Of a DNA stretch of 10,438 nucleotides, positions 1 through 6,621 are shown in pieces. Positions within the stretch are counted from its first letter, which is position 1, and each line of letters starts with the position of its first letter. The notes beneath the pieces were generated by a model. It worked only from the letters and a program-made list of their open reading frames with translations, was not told the DNA's origin and searched no databases. A program made the translations under genes and the position numbers. The stretch is from assembly GCA_002690755.1 (NCBI GenBank), contig NZFT01000096.1, positions 8,567-19,004 of the forward strand, written 5' to 3'. The DNA comes from Phycisphaerae bacterium. GTDB taxonomy: Bacteria; Planctomycetota; Phycisphaerae; Phycisphaerales; SM1A02.

Positions 1-3
1 GGC

Positions 4-57
4 GTTCGAGGCGGTTTGCCATCGAACACCGAGGAGAGTTTCGATTCCTCGAACCGC
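4..57. other. Upstream non-coding stretch with overlapping inverted repeats
   Basis: The first 60 bases contain GTTCGAGG (4-11) complementary to CCTCGAAC (47-54), and GCGGTT (11-16) complementary to AACCGC (52-57). A small hairpin GAGGA/TCCTC (31-35/46-50) lies inside. The loop includes TTCGATTCC, which resembles a tRNA T-loop, but the stem and spacing do not make a proper T-arm and no CCA end follows. It may be the 3' end of a structured transcript whose body lies outside the window, or simply intergenic sequence. No gene can be assigned. Confidence 0.3.
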
Positions 58-78
58 AAGACAAGCGGGGGGGTCGGA

Positions 79-101
79 CCGGGCGCGGATTCCGCGCCCG
101 G
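79..101 (+). terminator. Strong GC-rich hairpin, possible terminator of an upstream gene
   Basis: A perfect 10-bp stem, CCGGGCGCGG (79-88) with CCGCGCCCGG (92-101), closes a 3-base ATT loop. It is followed after a few bases by a pyrimidine-rich, moderately T-rich run (108-120). The stem is very stable. The T-tract is interrupted, so termination is plausible but not textbook. It lies just before the coaD promoter, where an upstream transcript would need to end. Confidence 0.45.
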
Positions 102-139
102 AGACCGGTTTCTTCCGTCTGGGAGGTTTGTCCTGGCGG

Positions 140-145
140 TACAAT
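140..145 (+). promoter_or_regulatory. -10 element of coaD, leaderless-type
   Basis: TACAAT matches the bacterial -10 consensus TATAAT at five of six positions and ends 7 bases before the GTG start of coaD. Transcription would begin at or next to the start codon. No Shine-Dalgarno sequence lies in the 7-base gap. No good -35 hexamer is visible at 16-18 bp. Confidence 0.6.
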
Positions 146-152
146 CCGCACC

Positions 153-728
153 GTGAGCAACACCCCGACCAAGAACACTGATATCCGGCACCTCGCCATC
201 TACACCGGGTCGTTCGATCCCATCACGCTGGGGCACCTCGACGTGCTTCGACGGGCCCGCTCGATGTTCGACGAGATCGTGGTCGCGATCGGACGAAATC
301 CCGAAAAGGCACCGCTCTTCGTGATGGAGGAGCGGGCCCAGATGGTTCGGGACGCCATCGCCGCGGACGAAGTGGAAGGTGCAGCGGTGCGGGTCGAGAC
401 CTACGAAGGGCTGACCGTCGATTTCGCCCGCCGGGTCGGAGCCTGCGCGATCATCCGCGGCATTCGGAACTCGACCGACCTTGCGAACGAGTCACAGCTC
501 GCCATCACCAATCGGAAGATCGCGGGGATCGAGACGGTCTTCATCGTCTCCGGCGAGGAGTACGCGTACACCTCGAGCAGTCTCATCCGCCAGATGGCGG
601 CGCTTGGCGCGTCGATCGAGCAGCTCGCGACCTTCGTTCCGCCGGTGGTGTTCGACTCCATCCGCGACAAGCAGCGTGACCCCGCCCATCCGCTCGGTGC
701 GTTCAGCCGGGATCCGCTCGTCGATTGA
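153..728 (+). CDS. coaD: Phosphopantetheine adenylyltransferase (CoaD)
   Basis: This cytoplasmic enzyme transfers AMP from ATP to 4'-phosphopantetheine, giving dephospho-CoA, the penultimate step of coenzyme A synthesis. The protein has 191 residues; bacterial CoaD is usually about 160, so the extra length is an N-terminal lead of about 15 residues and a polar C-terminal tail. The nucleotidyltransferase signature TGSFDPITLGH is at about residues 18-28, with the GxH histidine that contacts ATP. IIRGIRNSTDLANE (about 100-113) matches the substrate-binding arginine region, and SSSLIRQMA (about 141-149) matches the ISSS-R motif near the C-terminus. The GTG start at 153 is supported by TACAAT placed 7 bases upstream and by the homology beginning soon after. 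The next gene starts 40 bases downstream and is probably co-transcribed; panB, an earlier step of the same pathway, lies one gene further on. The identification is firm. Confidence 0.96.
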   Translation: MSNTPTKNTDIRHLAIYTGSFDPITLGHLDVLRRARSMFDEIVVAIGRNPEKAPLFVMEERAQMVRDAIAADEVEGAAVRVETYEGLTVDFARRVGACAIIRGIRNSTDLANESQLAITNRKIAGIETVFIVSGEEYAYTSSSLIRQMAALGASIEQLATFVPPVVFDSIRDKQRDPAHPLGAFSRDPLVD

Positions 729-753
729 TCGTGCCCCCCGCCCGAGGCGGGAC

Positions 754-759
754 AGGAAG
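754..759 (+). promoter_or_regulatory. Ribosome binding site of the MBL-fold gene
   Basis: AGGAAG lies 9 bases before the ATG at 769. Unlike the first genes of transcripts in this window, this downstream gene has a recognisable Shine-Dalgarno sequence. That supports the ATG choice and translation from a coaD-led message. Confidence 0.6.
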
Positions 760-768
760 CCGCAGACC

Positions 769-1467
769 ATGTCAGTTGAAGTCCGGATCATCTCGATCGG
801 CGCGCTCGCGAGTCACCCGCTTCGCAACGAAGCTGGCAACCGCCGCCCGGGTCACGCCACCACCACCCTGCTCACCGAGGGGGATCGTCGGATCCTCGTC
901 GACCCGAGCCTGCCTCCCGATCATCTCCGTCAGCGTCTCGACGAGCGGACGGGGCTGGGGCCGGAAGCGGTGACGGACGTCTTTCTCACGGATCTCCGGC
1001 CGGATCGTCGCCGCGGCCTCGAGCTCTTTCCCGAAGCGCAGTGGCTGGTCGGTGAGGTGGAGCGCGACGCCTATCGGGCGGCGTTGCGGGAGAAGATGAT
1101 CGAGCTCGACGACGTCGACGAGCTCGATCGCGACACCGAGCGGCTCCTCGAGGAGGAGGAACGGATCGTGACTCGATTCGGGGCGGCGCCCGATCAGATC
1201 GTCGAAGGCGTGGATCTCTTTCCGCTGCCCGGCGTCACGCCCGGACTGTGCGGACTCCTGCTTCCGCTGCCGAAGGCCACGATCCTGCTGTGCGGGGATG
1301 CGGTCGCCACGCTCGAGCACCTGGAACAGGGCGCCGTCCTGCCCCACGTCGCGGATCTGGAGAAGGCGACCGAGAGTTTCCGGGAAGCGGTCGAGATCGC
1401 GGACATGCTCGTCCTTGGTCGGGACAACATCGTCCCGAATCCCGTCCGTCCGATGGGTCTCGGCTGA
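769..1467 (+). CDS. Metallo-beta-lactamase-fold protein with degenerate metal site
   Basis: The 232-residue protein has the layout of a metallo-beta-lactamase (MBL) fold hydrolase: a first strand followed by RRILVDPSLPP (about 40-50), FLTDLRPDRRRGLELFP (about 72-88), LFPLPGVTPGLCGLLL (150-165), LCGDAV (174-179) and VLGRDN (215-220). In active members the second block reads T-H-x-H-x-D-H. Here it is T-D-L-R-P-D-R, so three histidines are replaced and one aspartate remains. The histidine expected in the TPGHTPG block is also missing (PGVTPG), and the usual GH near the C-terminus is GR. The bridging aspartate D177 is kept. It is therefore probably not a conventional zinc hydrolase and may be a binding or structural relative. 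A charged helical insert spans about 95-135. I recall similar planctomycete proteins with the same changes, which would argue against recent decay, but this needs a search. The start at 769 is set by AGGAAG and by the second codons matching the fold's first strand. Confidence 0.85.
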   Translation: MSVEVRIISIGALASHPLRNEAGNRRPGHATTTLLTEGDRRILVDPSLPPDHLRQRLDERTGLGPEAVTDVFLTDLRPDRRRGLELFPEAQWLVGEVERDAYRAALREKMIELDDVDELDRDTERLLEEEERIVTRFGAAPDQIVEGVDLFPLPGVTPGLCGLLLPLPKATILLCGDAVATLEHLEQGAVLPHVADLEKATESFREAVEIADMLVLGRDNIVPNPVRPMGLG

Positions 1468-1481
1468 TTTCCAGAGGCGAT

Positions 1482-1510
1482 TTCGCATCGCCGGGCGAAG
1501 CATCTAGAAT
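1482..1510 (+). promoter_or_regulatory. panB promoter, leaderless-type
   Basis: TAGAAT (1505-1510) matches the -10 consensus at five of six positions and ends 6 bases before the panB ATG. TTCGCA (1482-1487), 17 bp upstream, matches four of six bases of TTGACA. The gap GGCGGC contains no standard Shine-Dalgarno sequence. Transcription should begin at or within a base or two of the ATG. Confidence 0.6.
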
Positions 1511-1516
1511 GGCGGC

Positions 1517-2389
1517 ATGAGCTCCCGAGTCGACGAACCACCCCGACCGTCGTCCCCTCCCGGACTCCCGGAACGAATCACGCTCCGCGACCTCCGTCGC
1601 TGGCGACGCGACGACGTGGTGTTTCCGTGTCTCACCGCCTACGACGCGACGATGGCGCGGTGGCTCGCTCGCGCGGGTGTTCCGGTGATGCTGGTCGGCG
1701 ACTCCGCGGCGGAAGTCGTTCTCGGGCTGCCGAGCACCACGCACGCCCCGCTCGACTTCCTGCTGCAGATCACGGCCGCGGTCCGGCGGGGCGCTCCCAA
1801 CGCCTTCGTCGTCGGCGATATGCCGTTCATGACCTACCACGCCGACGAGAACGACGCGGTCACCAACGCGGCACGGTTCATGGTGGAGGGCCACGCGGAT
1901 GCCGTGAAGCTGGAGGCGGACGCTCGTTTCGCCTCGGTCTTCGAGCGGCTTTCCCGGGCCGGGGTTCCGGCGATCGCGCACGTGGGTTGTCTGCCCCAGC
2001 AGGTGCATCTTCACGGTGGCTACAAGGTCGCCGGACGCACCGCGGCGTCCGCCCGAGGCGTGGTGGAGGACGCCCGGATTCTCGTCGAAGCCGGTGCCGT
2101 CGCGGTGCTCGCCGAAGCGACGACCGCCGAAACGGCCGCGAGGGTGGTCGAGGCGGTGGACGTTCCGGTGATCGGGTGCGGGGCCGGGCCGGCGTGTCAC
2201 GGCCAGATCGTGGTGACGCAGGACATCCTCGGACTCAGCGACTGGCAACCCAGTTTTGCGGGCAAGGAGGGCCGGATCGGTCCATCCGTGCAGGCGGTCG
2301 TCGAACAGTGGTGCGAAAAGGTCCGTCGCCGGGAGCTCGATCACGACTACGAGATGCTCGACGGTGAGGCGAATCGACTCGACGATTGA
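1517..2389 (+). CDS. panB: 3-methyl-2-oxobutanoate hydroxymethyltransferase (PanB)
   Basis: PanB (ketopantoate hydroxymethyltransferase) adds a hydroxymethyl group from 5,10-methylenetetrahydrofolate to 2-oxoisovalerate, the first committed step toward pantothenate and coenzyme A. The 290 residues show a TIM-barrel PanB throughout: LTAYDATMARWLARAG (39-54), MLVGDS with the first Mg ligand D62, GDMPFMTY with the second ligand D101, VKLEAD with K131, HVGCLPQ with H155, GGYKVAGR (167-174), LAEATTAE with the probable catalytic E200, and VIGCGAG (218-224). By comparison with Escherichia coli PanB all key residues are present. The first 20 residues are proline-rich and variable. The protein is about 25 residues longer than the E. 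coli enzyme, mainly at that end. The promoter placed 6 bases before the ATG supports this start. The gene follows coaD and the MBL-fold gene in the same direction but appears to have its own promoter, 49 bases after the previous stop. Confidence 0.96.
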   Translation: MSSRVDEPPRPSSPPGLPERITLRDLRRWRRDDVVFPCLTAYDATMARWLARAGVPVMLVGDSAAEVVLGLPSTTHAPLDFLLQITAAVRRGAPNAFVVGDMPFMTYHADENDAVTNAARFMVEGHADAVKLEADARFASVFERLSRAGVPAIAHVGCLPQQVHLHGGYKVAGRTAASARGVVEDARILVEAGAVAVLAEATTAETAARVVEAVDVPVIGCGAGPACHGQIVVTQDILGLSDWQPSFAGKEGRIGPSVQAVVEQWCEKVRRRELDHDYEMLDGEANRLDD

Positions 2390-2576
2390 CCTCGGGTCGG
2401 ATTTCGCCGAGGGTTTCGGGGTTCATCCGGATGAAGTTGCCTCCGATGAGCCTTTTTTCGCGAATCCGAAACGGGTCCTGCCGGTTGACGAGCCAGACCA
2501 CCTCCGTTTTCCGAAGAAGTCGGGGAGCGGCCCCTCGGTCGCTTGAACCGGCGACCTCGTTGGAGCATCCTCGTTC
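2390..2576. other. panB-htrA intergenic region with palindrome and T-tract
   Basis: The 187-base gap contains a perfect palindrome TTCATCCGGATGAA (2422-2435) and a run of six T (2453-2458) 17 bases later. A second hairpin, GGGG/CCCC, lies near 2522-2534. The palindrome and T-run could end the panB transcript, but the stem does not adjoin the T-run, so a standard intrinsic terminator is not shown. On the + strand the frame running through 2391-2546 stays open and reads like protein, but it has no start codon outside panB. TTGACG (2485-2490) resembles a -35 box with no matching -10 box. Confidence 0.4.
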
Positions 2577-4082
2577 ATGAATCGAATCACGCATGTCGGA
2601 CCCGCCCTCGTGGTCGCCACGACGATCGTGGCAGCACTTTTCGCGGGACCCGCCGCGATCCGGGGGGTGGTCAACGCGAGCACTCGCGTCGATATCGCCA
2701 AGGCATCCGCCCGCCTCGAGGATGGGAACGTGCTCGAGGCGATATCGCAGGCCCAACGTGACATCGCCACGGTGGTCGAACCGTCGGTCGTGCACGTTTC
2801 GAGCCAGGGAACCGTCGGGAACGGTTCGCGATTCGGGCAGTTCGCCTCGACCGGATCCGGTTGGATCTGGGATGAGGCCGGCCACGTGGTGACCAACGCC
2901 CACGTGGTCGAGGCGGCGGACGAGATCGAGATCCAGCTGCATGATGGCGAGGTTCGAACCGCGGAAGTGCTCGGGCTCGATCTTCGGAGCGACATCGCGG
3001 TCGTCAAGATCGCGGGCGGGAATCTGATTCCCGCCCGCCGAGGCGAGAGCCGGAGCGTGCGGCAGGGGGACATCGCCTTTGCGTTCGGCTCACCCTTCGA
3101 TTTCCGGTTCTCGATGTCGAGCGGGATCGTCTCCGGCCTCGGCCGGGCGGCGGGTCTCGACGACATCGATTACGAGAACTTCATCCAGGTCGACGCGGCG
3201 ATCAATCCGGGCAATTCCGGTGGACCGCTCACCGACGCCCAGGGCCGCGTCATCGGCATGAACACCGCGATCGCGACCGGGCGCGGCAACACCATCGGCC
3301 AGGGACAGTTCGCGGGCATCGGACTGGCGATCCCCATGTCGCAGATCACGGCGGTGGTGGAGCAGGTCATCGAAACCGGCGAGGTCCAGAAGGGCTTTCT
3401 CGGGGTCGGGCTCGCCGCGACCACCTCGATGGACCTCGAACGGGCCGCCGCCTTCGGCGGCCGGGCCGCGGCCTTCCGCCCCTACGCCGAAGCGATCATC
3501 GACGACTACGAAGGCGAGGGCGTCGCGGTGACCGCGGTCGAGCAGGGATATCCCGCGGAGGTCGCGGGAATCAAGGTCGGCGACGTGATCGAGCAGGTCG
3601 ACGGTCGCCGGGTCCGCGGACTCGAACAGTTGAAGTCGATGATCTCCTCCGGGCGACCCGGCGAGGTCGTCGTCCTCGACGTCTGGCGGACCGATCTTGA
3701 AACGGGCGAGTCCGGGATGCGATTGATCGAAGTGGTCCTGGGGCGTCTCGACCCGATCATGTCGAGTCTCGCCGCCCAGCGACTTCGGGATCTCGGACTT
3801 TTGGAACTCGCCACCTCGACCCGCGATCGAGCCCTGGACGCCGGCGTGGAATTCCAATCCGGAGTCATCGTGGTGGATTCCGATCCTCGGACCCAGATCG
3901 GCCAGGTCTTCCCTCGCGGTTCCATCCTCCTCGAGGCCGGCGGCCGCCCGATCGCCTCCTACGATGAATTCCTCGCCCGGCTCGACCGGCTTCTCGTCCG
4001 GCTCTCCCGCCGTCAGGGATCGATCCCCATCGTCGGGATCCGACCGGACGGCGAGCGGGTCGCCCTCGATCTCGGGTCCTGA
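2577..4082 (+). CDS. HtrA/DegP-family periplasmic serine protease with two PDZ domains
   Basis: This is a trypsin-like HtrA protease, an envelope quality-control enzyme that degrades or refolds misfolded exported proteins. The 501 residues begin with an uncleaved-anchor-like or signal helix (about 8-28). The protease domain spans about 60-265, with the triad H109 in TNAHVV, D139 in RSDIAVVKI and S214 in NPGNSGGPL. PDZ1 spans about 272-390, containing GFLGVGL (273-279) and AGIKVGDVIEQVDG (330-343). A second, weaker PDZ-like unit spans about 400-501, with GSILLEAGGRPI (448-459). PDZ1 carries an alanine- and acid-rich insert (about 287-313). Size and order match the DegP/DegQ group. The specific paralogue cannot be named, so no symbol is given. 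The ATG at 2577 fits the signal sequence. A weak GGAG lies 11 bases upstream, and no clear leaderless -10 is seen, so the promoter is uncertain. The activity is inferred from intact catalytic residues. Confidence 0.95.
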   Translation: MNRITHVGPALVVATTIVAALFAGPAAIRGVVNASTRVDIAKASARLEDGNVLEAISQAQRDIATVVEPSVVHVSSQGTVGNGSRFGQFASTGSGWIWDEAGHVVTNAHVVEAADEIEIQLHDGEVRTAEVLGLDLRSDIAVVKIAGGNLIPARRGESRSVRQGDIAFAFGSPFDFRFSMSSGIVSGLGRAAGLDDIDYENFIQVDAAINPGNSGGPLTDAQGRVIGMNTAIATGRGNTIGQGQFAGIGLAIPMSQITAVVEQVIETGEVQKGFLGVGLAATTSMDLERAAAFGGRAAAFRPYAEAIIDDYEGEGVAVTAVEQGYPAEVAGIKVGDVIEQVDGRRVRGLEQLKSMISSGRPGEVVVLDVWRTDLETGESGMRLIEVVLGRLDPIMSSLAAQRLRDLGLLELATSTRDRALDAGVEFQSGVIVVDSDPRTQIGQVFPRGSILLEAGGRPIASYDEFLARLDRLLVRLSRRQGSIPIVGIRPDGERVALDLGS

Positions 4083-4141
4083 GGCCCGTCACTCTCCCGA
4101 ATCACCCCGATCCGTCGCCCCAGTCGCGGCCTCGGAACCGG

Positions 4142-4147
4142 TAGCAT
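4142..4147 (+). promoter_or_regulatory. -10 element of the ABC ATPase gene, leaderless-type
   Basis: TAGCAT fits TAnnnT and four of six consensus positions. It ends 7 bases before the ATG at 4155. The gap CTGAAGC has no convincing Shine-Dalgarno sequence, and no -35 box is obvious. Confidence 0.5.
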
Positions 4148-4154
4148 CTGAAGC

Positions 4155-5024
4155 ATGTCCCCGTCCCCAAACACGTCCAACGGCTCGCCCGACCCTCCGC
4201 TGCTCGAGGTCAAGGGCCTCAAGACCCACTTTCCCGTGAAACGGGGGATCTTCCAACGGACCGTCGACCATGTTCGCGCGGTCGACGGCGTCAGCTTCGA
4301 CCTCGGGGTCGGCGAGACGCTCGGTCTCGTGGGTGAGTCGGGGTGTGGAAAGACCACCGTCGGCCGGACGATTCTCCGCCTGGTCGAATCGACGGACGGC
4401 GAGGTCTACTTTGAAGGCCAGCCGGTCTTCCAGCAGTCCGCGACCCAGATGAGGGCGCTTCGCCGCGAGATGCAGATCATCTTCCAGGACCCGGGCGGCT
4501 CCCTGAACCCGCGGATGCGGGTCGGCCGGCTCGTCGGCGAGCCGCTCGTGGTGCATGGCATGGCCAGCGGCGACGAACTTCGGGATCGGGTGGAGCGGCT
4601 GCTTGAACGGTGCGGGCTCTGGAAGCAGGCCGCGGACCGGTACCCGCACGAGTTCAGCGGTGGACAGCGGCAGCGGATCGGCATCGCCCGCGCCCTCGCC
4701 GTCGAACCGCGACTGATCGTCTGCGACGAGCCGACGTCCGCCCTGGATGTCTCAATCCAGTCGCAGATCCTCAACCTGCTGGACGATCTCCAGGATGAGT
4801 TCGATCTCAGCTACCTGTTCATCAGCCACGACATGGCCGTGGTTCATCATGTCTGCGATCGCATCGCGGTGATGTACAACGGAAAGATCGTCGAGGTCGG
4901 CGAACGCGATCAGGTGATCCACGATCCGCAGCATCCCTACACCAAGGCGTTGCTCTCGGCGGTTCCGGAACCCGATCCCCGGCGGGAACGGGTCCGCGTC
5001 GAGTGGGAAGGGATGCGGATGTGA
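4155..5024 (+). CDS. Opp/Dpp-type ABC transporter ATP-binding protein (OppF/DppF-like)
   Basis: This is the cytoplasmic ATPase subunit of a peptide/nickel-type ABC importer. The 289 residues show Walker A GESGCGKTT (60-68), the Q-loop in IIFQDPGGSLNPR (108-120), signature FSGGQRQR (167-174), Walker B LIVCDE (187-192) and the H-loop SHD with H225. The C-terminal part HDPQHPYTKALLSAVPEPDP (256-275) is the oligopeptide/dipeptide transporter tail that separates this family from other ABC ATPases. FPVKRGIF near residues 26-33, directly before the ATPase core, points to the OppF/DppF side rather than OppD/DppD. All motifs look intact. The usual partners (substrate-binding protein, two permeases, OppD-like ATPase) are absent nearby: htrA lies upstream and a small membrane protein of unknown type downstream. 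The substrate cannot be predicted. It may serve a transporter encoded elsewhere or work with the overlapping membrane protein. Confidence 0.94.
   Translation: MSPSPNTSNGSPDPPLLEVKGLKTHFPVKRGIFQRTVDHVRAVDGVSFDLGVGETLGLVGESGCGKTTVGRTILRLVESTDGEVYFEGQPVFQQSATQMRALRREMQIIFQDPGGSLNPRMRVGRLVGEPLVVHGMASGDELRDRVERLLERCGLWKQAADRYPHEFSGGQRQRIGIARALAVEPRLIVCDEPTSALDVSIQSQILNLLDDLQDEFDLSYLFISHDMAVVHHVCDRIAVMYNGKIVEVGERDQVIHDPQHPYTKALLSAVPEPDPRRERVRVEWEGMRM
5005..5013 (+). promoter_or_regulatory. Ribosome binding site of the overlapping membrane protein gene
   Basis: GGGAAGGGA, inside the end of the ABC ATPase gene, lies 7 bases before the GTG at 5021. It fixes that GTG as the likely start and fits translational coupling through the GTGA overlap. 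Confidence 0.55.
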
Positions 5025-5551
5025 TACACGATCAAGGTTCACAATCGGAACTGGAATCGGAAAACGGCGTCCGGGGTCGGGTCTTCCTCTTCTGCTTCAT
5101 CTTCGTCTTCGGAGCCAGCGTGGTCGGGACCTGGTTCTTCGGTCTCGACGTGGTCCGCAACGTGAAGGCCCAGGCGGTTCGAAGCGACACCGCCCTCCGA
5201 ACCGTCGGTTACGCGATTCTCGTGGCCACCTCGGAGGCCGAGGCCTTTCCACTCGACGTCTCGGAAATCGTGGATCGCGAATTCCCGGCCGCGATTCCGG
5301 GGCCGCTCGCCGAGGCCGATCCCGATCCCGAGGCCGGCTGGCCGGCCACCCTGGAGGCGGCGATGGCCGGAATGGAGCCCGTACCGCTCTCAGATGCGTT
5401 GGAGCTCGTTCTCGTCAGCTGGCCGCCGGAGCCTGATCTGCCCCCGGTTCTCTCGGTCGGAGGCCGTCCCAGCGGGATGATCGACGCCAGATCGACGCTG
5501 GACATCGTGAACGGGTGGCTCCGGAACGCCGGCGTCCGCCTCGCGAACTGA
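5021..5551 (+). CDS. Hypothetical single-pass membrane protein, coupled to the ABC ATPase gene
   Basis: I do not recognise the family. Starting at GTG 5021 gives 176 residues: a polar acidic N-terminus (1-16), a basic VRGR, one hydrophobic segment rich in phenylalanine (about 20-42), then a soluble region of about 130 residues with many acidic, proline and alanine residues. The basic residues before the helix suggest an N-in topology with the C-terminal domain outside the cytoplasm. A cleaved signal peptide is less likely because no clear cleavage motif follows. The start codon overlaps the ATPase stop in a GTGA junction, with GGGAAGGGA upstream, so the two genes are almost certainly one transcript and translationally coupled. 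A GTG at 5003 in the same frame is possible but lacks this arrangement. The protein does not resemble an Opp permease, which would have several membrane helices. Its codon third positions are as G/C-rich as its neighbours, which supports it being real. Confidence 0.75.
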   Translation: MIHDQGSQSELESENGVRGRVFLFCFIFVFGASVVGTWFFGLDVVRNVKAQAVRSDTALRTVGYAILVATSEAEAFPLDVSEIVDREFPAAIPGPLAEADPDPEAGWPATLEAAMAGMEPVPLSDALELVLVSWPPEPDLPPVLSVGGRPSGMIDARSTLDIVNGWLRNAGVRLAN

Positions 5552-5649
5552 TCCGCTCGAGCCGCTCGGCGTCCCGGCGGGATGTTGGTGGCATGTCGAA
5601 ATCGGCGTTGACGCTGGCCCGGGCTCGATCGACCTGCGAGTATGACGGT
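5552..5649. other. Gap before thyX with uncertain promoter
   Basis: TTGACG (5608-5613) looks like a -35 box and TATGAC (5641-5646) like a poor -10 box, but they are 27 bases apart, too far for a normal pair. An in-frame ATG at 5593, preceded by GGTGG, gives an alternative start that would add 19 residues to ThyX. No terminator is evident. Confidence 0.3.
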
Positions 5650-6585
5650 ATGAGTAGCGACACCGACACGCAGGTCACGGGCGACGGCACCATCACCAGT
5701 CAGACCACCGGGGACGACCGCATCCGACGCATCGCGCCGGACGTGGCGTTCAAGGATGTGATGAACGGCGACAGCCGGTGGGAGATCCCGATTCACGACC
5801 ACGGCTTCGTGGCGCTGGTGGATTCGATGCCCCGCCTCGTTCCCGAAGGCCAGACCGCGGACAGCGCGATCGTCCAGGCGGCCCGGGTCAGCTACGGCGC
5901 CGGTACCAAGAAGGTCAACGAGGATCGTGGACTCATCCGCTACCTCCTCCGGCACCGACACACCACGCCGCTCGAGATGGTTGAGTTCAAGTTCCACATC
6001 GCGATGCCGATCTTCGTGGCCCGCCAGTGGATCCGTCATCGGACCGCGAACGTGAACGAGTATTCGGCCCGATATTCGATCATGCCGGATCGTTTCTACC
6101 GACCGTCCATCGAGAACGTTCGCAAGCAGAGCACGACCAATCGCCAGGGTGGCGACGAGCCGATCGAAGTCGGGACCGCCGAGGAGTTCCTCAAGCTGCT
6201 CGGGGATTCGGAAGCGTTGTACTCGCGATACCTCGATCTCACCGAGAAGGGGGTCGCCCGCGAGATCGCCCGCGCGGCGCTGCCCGTGAGCGTCTTCACC
6301 GAGTGGTACTGGAAGTGCGACCTCCACAACATCCTGCACTTCCTCTCACTGCGGATGGACAAGCACGCCCAGATCGAGATCCGAGACTACGCCACCGCGA
6401 TGTACGACCTCATCAAGGGGATCGTGCCGATCACCTGCGAGGCGTTCGAGGACTATCGACTGAATGCGATGCACCTCACCTCGTTGGAGATCGATGCCAT
6501 TCGGAACGGCACCCCGCTGGACACCACCAACAAGCGTGAAATCGCGGAGTGGGAAGCCAAGCAGGCGGAACTCGGACTGGGCTGA
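5650..6585 (+). CDS. thyX: Flavin-dependent thymidylate synthase (ThyX)
   Basis: ThyX makes dTMP from dUMP with FAD, NADPH and methylenetetrahydrofolate, replacing the classical ThyA enzyme. The 311-residue protein carries the diagnostic RHRx7S motif at 129-139 (RHRTANVNEYS). It also has AIVQAARVSYGAGTK (73-87), HTTPLEMVEFKFHI (104-117), the ARAALPVS block (207-214) and LHNILHFLSLRMDKHAQIEI (225-244), which form the flavin and dUMP sites. It is longer than the common 220-250 residues because of a polar N-terminal lead of about 45 residues and an extended C-terminus. The homology begins near residue 50, so the start is not fixed by it. ATG 5650 is preferred over 5593 because the intervening residues look non-homologous, but promoter evidence is poor for both. 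No dihydrofolate reductase gene is nearby. Function is secure; the start is moderate. Confidence 0.95.
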   Translation: MSSDTDTQVTGDGTITSQTTGDDRIRRIAPDVAFKDVMNGDSRWEIPIHDHGFVALVDSMPRLVPEGQTADSAIVQAARVSYGAGTKKVNEDRGLIRYLLRHRHTTPLEMVEFKFHIAMPIFVARQWIRHRTANVNEYSARYSIMPDRFYRPSIENVRKQSTTNRQGGDEPIEVGTAEEFLKLLGDSEALYSRYLDLTEKGVAREIARAALPVSVFTEWYWKCDLHNILHFLSLRMDKHAQIEIRDYATAMYDLIKGIVPITCEAFEDYRLNAMHLTSLEIDAIRNGTPLDTTNKREIAEWEAKQAELGLG

Positions 6586-6621
6586 TCCCGGACCGTCGTC
6601 GCCAGCCGTACCCGCTCGCGG

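Noticed and set aside
1..57. tRNA-like sequence with TTCGATTCC
   Set aside because: The stem on either side does not pair with a 7-base loop, no acceptor end or CCA follows, and no anticodon arm is identifiable in the visible part.
1..156. Open frame ending in TGA that overlaps the coaD GTG in a GTGA junction
   Set aside because: Two other frames are open across the same stretch, the third positions lack the strong G/C bias of real genes here, and a stable hairpin and a -10 element fall inside it.
481..768. Upstream extension of the MBL-fold gene overlapping coaD
   Set aside because: The extension is arginine/serine-rich shadow sequence of coaD. The fold begins just after ATG 769, which has a ribosome binding site.
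1235..2344. 369-codon reading frame on the - strand across panB
   Set aside because: It is antisense to a certain panB and the MBL-fold gene, has low-complexity arginine/proline-rich content, and is a product of GC-rich codon bias.
2235..3166. Antisense frames over the start of htrA and the panB-htrA gap
   Set aside because: They overlap htrA's signal and protease domain, where the + frame has clear motifs. No promoter or family match is visible on the - strand.
5209..6339. 376-codon reading frame on the - strand across the membrane protein and thyX
   Set aside because: It lies opposite a certain thyX with all motifs intact, and the composition is that of a shadow frame.
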